From: Plantago elongata
Lineage: Eukaryota > Streptophyta > Magnoliopsida > Lamiales > Plantaginaceae
Assembly (NCBI GenBank): GCA_036897095.1
Contig: JAYMSP010000040.1
Location: forward strand, 44,063 to 108,062
DNA: 64,000 bases
Reading direction: 5' to 3'
The notes under the pieces were generated by a model, which searched no databases, had not been told where the DNA came from, and saw only the letters and a list, made by a program, of their open reading frames with translations. Below are positions 58,003 through 64,000 of the stretch, one piece after another (position 1 is the stretch's first letter; each line of letters starts with the position of its first letter). The position numbers and the translations under genes were made by a program.

Positions 58003-61000
58003 CTAACGCACCGCACGCCTTGCAAGCTTATGTGCCGGAGTGTTCTCATCACGTGGCACATGAAGTAAACTAAACGAAGCAAAGGAACTAACTAAACTTT
58101 GAATATCGACCAAAATAGGACCGATGACAGAGAAGTCGGCGTCTAAAGAATTAAACAAATTAATCAACGAAACACAATATGTGTAAAGCTGAACATGCTC
58201 AAAACCTTGCAAGATCGCCCAATGAACTACAACACGATGGCATAGGCCTCAGCACTTTGGTGCTAAAGGGTGTCGAAAGTTCCCATTTGCCACGCAAACA
58301 GACCGTCATGCATCCACCGCACCAAAACCAACTCACACCTTAAGCCCATCCTTAGAAAATGCCGCCTCAACATTGATCCGAACAATTCCTTTAACCGGCA
58401 TCCTAGTAGTGGATTCAGCAAGCTCCGCATTCTGTTCACCACTGCTCAAAGCAGCAGACCCCGATGCTCTACCCACGCCCTTGTTCAACCCTGCCATCTT
58501 CATCATATGTTGATCCAGAATGTCTTTCCTTTGAAGGATAAAACGCCAAACAAACTCCACTACATCAAGAGCAGAGCACGACTTTGATTCAAAGACTAGC
58601 AGGTTACGATGATACCACATCCCCCATAACAATGTTACGACAAATTCTCATCCCCTGTTATCCAACTTCTCATGTAAAGAACGCACCCATTCTTCGACAG
58701 TTAATAGGTACATTCCATACGGCGGCATGATGTTGCTTAGTGCCCATACTTGCCTCGGGAAGGGGCACGTAACCAGCCGATGTAGCATGGTCTCACCATC
58801 CTAACAAACGGGACAAACCGCAGAATCCGAGACCCGTCGCCGTTGTAGAGCTTGCATAATCGGCACAACACCATTACCAATCTCCACACACAAACCTTTA
58901 CTTTCTCTGCTACCTTTGTGTTCCATAGGAAGTCCCCGCGACTCCCCACATCCTGAATTCGATCCAGCCTTGCCCCTATTCTCTTGTTCTTGCTTGAGAA
59001 ATTGTCGAGCTACATAGTATCCTTCTCGTACGAAATAGACACCAGTAGAAGACCCAGTCCACACCAATTGATTAGGAACAACCGATTCAGACAGGGGACT
59101 TGAAGTGATCAATCTTGCATCCTCATCGGCACATAAATCCCACACCTTCTCCACATCCCATTGTCGATCTGTTGTGATGAAGTCATATGCGTGCAAATTC
59201 TCTGGAACTCCGCTATGTCGCTTCACACATGAGAAAAATTTCTCCGTTGGCACCTAGGCGTCGTCCCACACTCTGATCTCATTTCCAGCCCCCACCCTCC
59301 ATCTCACCCCCTTATGCATAATCGGAAAATCAGCTACAATGTTTCTCCAAGTGTAGGAGCAGCCCGTATTAGCTGCAACCGTCAAAATTCCAGTGTGCGG
59401 GTAGTAGTGGGCCTTCAGAATCCGGGAGAGCAAGGTTAGAACCTTCTAAATCCCAAAAGCCTAAGCCCCCATCCCGCTTACTCCCCTTCAAAGCCTCCCA
59501 TCGTATCCAATGTATCTTCTCTGTACCCTTACTGCCCCATCAGAAACGGGCAAAGAGCGACTCTAACTCATCAAGCATTGTCTTTGGAAGCCGAAAGCAA
59601 CTCATAGTATACATCGAAATAGATTGGAGGACGGACTTGATTAACACCTCTTTTTCGGCACTCGAGAGATTCTTTGCCTCAAAACCCTCAATCTTTTTCC
59701 ATATAACACTCTGAGTAGACGCAAAAGCTTCTTTCCTCGATCTGCCCACAACCGATGGAAGTCCTAGGTACTTGTCGTGGCACTCAATTTCCTCAACTTG
59801 TAGCACACCTAGGATCCGAACCTGTACTTCCTCGCGAACACCCTCACTAAACACAATTGCGAATTTCTGAAAATTTATCTCCTGTCCCGAGGCTTTACTA
59901 TAATCCAACAAAGCATTTTTATCCTCAATGTAGCCCCCACCTTAGCCTTGCAGCAGATAAATGTATCGTCCACGAAGAGCAAATGTGAAACACTAGGAGC
60001 TCCCCTGCATATCCGAACTTCCTCCATCTCCCCCTATCCTATATCCTTTGTAACATGGAGCTTAACACATCCGCAACAAACAGAAAGAGGTATGGCGAAA
60101 GTGGATCTCCTTATCTCAGCCCCCGTTCTGGTCGAAACACATGACTAGTAGTGCCATTCAGGATCAAAGTATATGACACCGAAGTGACACATTGTAGAAT
60201 TCACCTCACCAACTGCACATGAAAATCCAAACGAAGCATAACCTGTTCCAGAGAACACCTTTCAACTCTATCGTATGCCTTACTCATATCAAGTTTTAGA
60301 GACATGTACCCATCAGTCCTACGTTTATTTTTCTTTATGAAGTGATTGATCTCAAAAGAGACAAGAACATTATTAGTGATTAACCGACCCGGAACAAAAG
60401 CAGATTGACTTTCACCTATCAGACTCGACATACAAGGTTTTAACCTATTAGTGATTGCTTTAGAAGAAATCTTATAAATCACATTACTCAAACTAATTGG
60501 TCGAAACTGTGTCATGCGGTCGGGTTTAGGACATTTAGGTATCAAGACAATGAATGTATGATGTAAGGAATCAATTAGAGAGCCCAGATTTAATAAATTA
60601 AGCACACAAGAGGAAACAAAAGTACCGACAATGTGCCAATACTTCTTAAAGAAGAGAGCTGGCATACCATTTGGGCCCGGGGATTTCAAAGGATACATAT
60701 CAAATAGAGTTAATTTGGTAACCTCATCTTGCGTGTAGGTCCGGCTCATCAACCGATTTGCAGCTGCAGACACTCTTGGTGATATAGTACTGAGGACTGT
60801 CTCTAACTCAACTTGTGAAGGAGATCGAGTGCCAAAGACACCGCAGAAGTAATCAATGACGATTCTCCCCAACCCCGATAGATCATCTACTAACACTCCA
60901 TTCGTTTCTCTAAGTCCCACAATCTCATTCTTACGTTTCCTTGAGCTAGCTCTAGCATGGAAAAAAGACGTATTCTTATCCCCTTCTAACACCCATTGTG

Positions 61001-62036
61001 CTTTCCCACGTTGTCGCCAGAACCTCTCCTCCTTATCAAGTAAATCCTCTAGCTCAATTCTCATTCTCTTTCCTCCTCCACCGTGACCTCATCCTTGGTC
61101 GATTTATGTAGCTTATCAAGCTCCTCCTTAAGACGCTGCACTCTCTTACAAATATTTCCAGAGGCTGCCATATCCCATTCGAGTAGCCCCACATGTAGGT
61201 TCTGTAGGTTTTCCGAGACTAAGGCATCACCCTGCTACTCAATGGCGTGCCTCCATCATTCCTTGATAACCGTCTCACATTCATTTTATTTGGCCCACAT
61301 CGCCTCAAAACGAAACAATTTATCCTTAGTAAACTCAAACCTCTCTGTGACTTCCTCCAGCCGTAACAAAATCGGGCAGTGATCCGAACTTCTGTACCTC
61401 AAGTGTTCAACAGATGCTCTCGGGAACGGAACATACCACTCTGGTGTGGCAAGGGCACGATCCAATCTATGCCATATTGTATTAGGTGCCAAATGTCGAT
61501 CCGGAATCCCGAGAACCCTAAATCGACTAGACCAGCCTCCATAGTAGCCTACCGGAACTGGCGAATTCTCCATGTCGGAGTTGGCACCCCCCTTTTCTAT
61601 TTGTATCATCAAGCACCTCATTAAACTTGCCCATACATAACCACGGGATCGACAAGGCCAAACCCAACTGCTTAGGTAGATCCCAAGTGCGTTTCCGATT
61701 AGCACTATTCGGTTCACCATAGAAACCCGTAAATCTCCAAGGGGTAGAATCTACATCCGGGAAGACAATCACATCAATGTGGTTCGAAGAGTAACTTTGA
61801 ACTGATACCGTAACTGACTTATCCCATAACAAAGCAAGACCACCCGATCGTCCCTTTGCCTCCAATCCTATCCCATTCATTCCATACTGCTACTTCAAGT
61901 AATCCACCCTCCTCCTTCCCACCTTAGTCTCCGACAGGAAGACCAACTAGGGCTTTTTTTATCTCAGAAGCTCTCTCAGAGCACGAACTGTCCAGGGATG
62001 CCCAATTCCCCGATAGTTCCAGGCTAGGCAATTCAT
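58003..62036 (-). pseudogene. LINE ORF2 remnant: endonuclease, reverse transcriptase, RNase H
   Basis: ORF2 begins ATG 62036 with MNCLAWNYRGIGHPWTVRAL. The endonuclease has SETKVG, then GKFNEVLDD where GDFNEV is expected, so a catalytic D is lost. SSDHCPILL follows near 61390-61365. The reverse transcriptase has KSPGPNGMPALFFKKYW (about 60695-60640), FRPISLSNVIYKI, SAFVPGRLITNNVLVSFE, LKLDMSKAYDRVE (about 60300-60260), GDPLSP, and FVDD (about 59975) as the catalytic box. Then come the zf-RVT domain (59253-58801) and RNase H pieces (GIVRINVEAAF; LLHVPRDENTPAHKLARRAV) ending at 58003. At least seven stops or frameshifts interrupt it, e.g. near 61985, 61885, 60200, 59915 and 59430. Confidence 0.92.
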
Positions 62037-62116
62037 AATGCTCGGCGAGACTGCTTAGCAGTTGCCACCGTTGCGATATTTGAAGCTCCTATTTGTAAAC
62101 TAGAACCATTTCCATG

Positions 62117-63530
62117 TCATTTACTTGGATATTCCGATACATCCATTGGATCGTCCAATTGCCTTTTGCCAGCCCCCACTACAGGCTCTACCACCTTTGT
62201 AGCACGCTGCCCCCCGCCCTTCTTCACTATTTTTGGCTTCCTAAGCCGACCTTTTGTCCCTATCAGAGAATGAGTTACCGAAACGTCCACAAGATGTTTC
62301 TCAGGACTAATCTCCGTTGTCGCCATCACTTCACCAATACTCATCTCCTTCCCCAAACTCGGAACTAAGTTCCGCACCCGAACTTCCAGTTTTGCCGAAG
62401 AATTCAACGCCCTCGCTACCATCTTCATGAGTGACTCCACATTCGTGAGACTCGACGTAAGTGCGTTGAGCAAGCTCGAGCCACCTATCCCCTTGCTACC
62501 TGCATTTTCCACATCCCCCGACAAACTCGATGCTAGTGCATTAAACGAGCTACCACTCGTCTCTCTCCTATTCCCATCCTTTTCTCCCACAGGTGCATTA
62601 CACGAGCTACCAATTATCACCTCACTCCTGTTAACTCCACACAGCCGAACCCCACTCTCCCTGCCCTCCACGTCCTCTACTGCCCATTTTTCTCCTCCAT
62701 CCACCCCCGCACTCTACTATGCTTCCTTAACCAGGCCCTGATCCTCTCCCCCCCAAACTCCAGAGACACACACTTCCGTAAATCTTCCATAGACAAAGCA
62801 ATATCCTTCTCATCGTCACACCTCCAATCTGCAACATCTGATCGAGTCCCTTGCTCTTCATGACCCCTATTTTGAGTTTTGAAAAGATTCGAAGCAGTTC
62901 ATACCCTATTCTCCACTCTTTTTGCCCCGTAAATCAATGTGAGTCGGATTAAGAGACAATGGTCGTGTCATACCCATCCTTGCTGTCACACCAACCCTAT
63001 TGCCTGCCCTCATCCAATCTCCATAGCCTTGTGGTGCATCCAAGATACCCCCTCCATTTCGTACTGTTTCGGACAATCCTTCACTAAGTGTCCCATCAAA
63101 CAACATAAATAACAGAAGTTGGACAACTTTTCATATATGCCAGGCTCAAGCGTATCTTATCACCCATGGTCGAGCTAATATTCGTGATCCTGGGAATTGG
63201 TTTCTCGATATTTAGTCCAACCCGAAGTCTGAGAAAACCATGTGGGTAACTCCCGTCTTCATTGAGCTCCACATCCCGAAACATACCAAAGGAGTTCCCT
63301 ATACCCTCCGCCATCCTTCTCGAAACTCGCCCCCATGGCAGCCCCTCAACCCGCACATGAAAGTCACAATGTTTAAGCTCCATAGTGTCAGGAGTACAAG
63401 AGGCAGCAACCTCTGCCAGAACGATGAGGCACTTTTTAGTCGCAGATTTTTCTAGAGGAATCTCCTTTCTTTTTAATCCCAGGTTACTTTTCTTGTCTAG
63501 GATTGCAACGAAGGTCTCCGTTCTTTTCAA
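62117..63530 (-). pseudogene. LINE ORF1 remnant (DUF4283 / zinc knuckle)
   Basis: The N-terminal part (63530-63110) shows a DUF4283-like RNA-binding fold: DFHVRVEGLPWGRVSRRMAE and GSYPHGFLRLRVGLNIEKP. Directly after, a shifted frame reads FCYLCCLMGHLVKDCP, a C-x2-C-x4-H-x4-C zinc knuckle. The C-terminal part continues to 62117 with basic, low-complexity sequence (GTKGRLRKPKIVKK). Such ORF1 proteins coat the LINE RNA. Frame changes near 63125 and 62710-62905 inactivate it. The exact start codon is unclear. Confidence 0.8.
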
Positions 63531-63832
63531 CCTTCAGACTTACTTTTAGTCGTAGATTTGAGAAGCAATCACACAAACAAAGTTCTTTTTTCCTTTTTTT
63601 GATTCTTCTTTTTTTTTTTTTTTTTTTTTCCCTAAGAGTGATGGAAGCACAAATTTCTGAGGTCAGCCATCAAATCAATGAAGTAGTACACATGGAATCG
63701 TAGCAGAAGAGCCGGTGGCGGAAGGTTCAATATTCCAATGAGCAGCTAGGGTTTGCAGTGTTCACAGAAGACTCCATGCGGAAAAGTTTTCTCCAAGAAA
63801 CCTTACCTAACATTAACATAGCAAGTAGTACT

Positions 63833-64000
63833 GAAAAATGAATGATCTTGCTCACGTTCATATGATTCTAGTGTATCAATGTGCACCATATATTAGTTAC
63901 TGCAACTCCTGATTAGAATTAAAAATAACTTTATATTAATATCGGAAGTTCACGAGACCACATGTATATTAATGTCGGAATTCCACAAAAGAAATATATA
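63833..64000. other. Right flank, no gene seen
   Basis: AT-rich DNA after the LINE target duplication. TATATTAAT-ATCGGAA-TTC occurs twice (about 63929 and 63965), a short 36-bp-period repeat cut by the window end. Confidence 0.4.

Larger units (their letters stand above)
57932..63817 (-). mobile_element. Near full-length plant LINE with 15-bp target duplications
   Basis: A 5886-bp insertion flanked by perfect 15-bp duplications ATAGCAAGTAGTACT (57917-57931 and 63818-63832). The element runs on the minus strand: ORF1 remnant about 63530-62117, ORF2 remnant 62036-58003, and a short A-rich 3' end (T-rich on +) directly beside the left duplication. The length and two-ORF structure match plant L1-type elements. 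An A run of about 22 bases (T on +, 63609-63630) lies in the 5' leader. Stops and frameshifts in both ORFs make it inactive, but the perfect duplications suggest it is younger than the LINE at the window's left end. Confidence 0.93.

Noticed and set aside
1-64000. CRISPR array, bacterial operon or integrated viral genome
   Set aside because: Introns, plant protein families and plant transposons throughout; no regularly spaced short repeats with unique spacers and no viral capsid or movement-protein signature.

Overview
This is a nuclear window from a flowering plant, probably a eudicot and an asterid. Genes are widely spaced, contain GT-AG introns, and are full of small transposons. The R1-type ('late blight resistance homolog') NLR is a family expanded in Solanaceae and Lamiales. 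The species cannot be named from sequence alone.

Layout: (1) 0.3-4.7 kb: a decayed, internally rearranged LINE (RT half on +, zinc-finger/RNase H half on -). (2) 5.2-7.8 kb: an intact single-exon CC-NB-LRR gene (+), with probable 3'UTR introns to 8.5 kb. (3) 9.2-9.8 kb: a small MITE and a solo LTR carrying a 5S rRNA-like stretch (Cassandra-type TRIM). (4) 10.4-11.7 kb: an intact, domesticated PIF/Harbinger-type transposase gene (ALP1-like), lacking the first acidic catalytic residue. (5) 11.7-21.7 kb: AT-rich intergenic DNA with a broken histone H3 copy, a non-autonomous Mutator-type element with perfect 9-bp target duplications, and several MITE-like repeats. (6) 21.8-23.8 kb: a three-exon F-box/LRR/FBD-type gene (+). 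(7) 25.0-44.4 kb: three conserved single-copy-type genes on the minus strand: golgin candidate 2, chloroplast FKBP17-2, and a B3 Raf-like MAPKKK (RAF4/SIS8 type). Their order matches Arabidopsis At1g18190, At1g18170 and At1g18160 as I remember it. (8) 46.6-55.5 kb: a linker-histone-domain/AT-hook (HMGA-like) gene on the minus strand with a 7.4-kb intron full of repeats. (9) 57.9-63.8 kb: a nearly full-length but dead LINE on the minus strand, bounded by perfect 15-bp target duplications.

Exon-intron structures were worked out by hand from splice dinucleotides, reading phase and remembered family proteins. Phases close for FKBP17-2 (259 aa), the Raf-like kinase (1001 aa), the HMGA-like protein (397 aa) and the F-box protein (438 aa). 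Golgin candidate 2 has one unresolved single-base phase problem around a 44-base exon.

The genes do not form an operon-like system. The most distinctive signals are mobile: a very short tRNA-derived SINE present twice with different 18-bp target duplications, the 5S-bearing solo LTR, the Mutator-type element whose inverted repeats carry CACGTG boxes, and large intronic tandem duplications. I see no CRISPR, no canonical functional tRNA or rRNA gene, and no clear undescribed multi-gene system.
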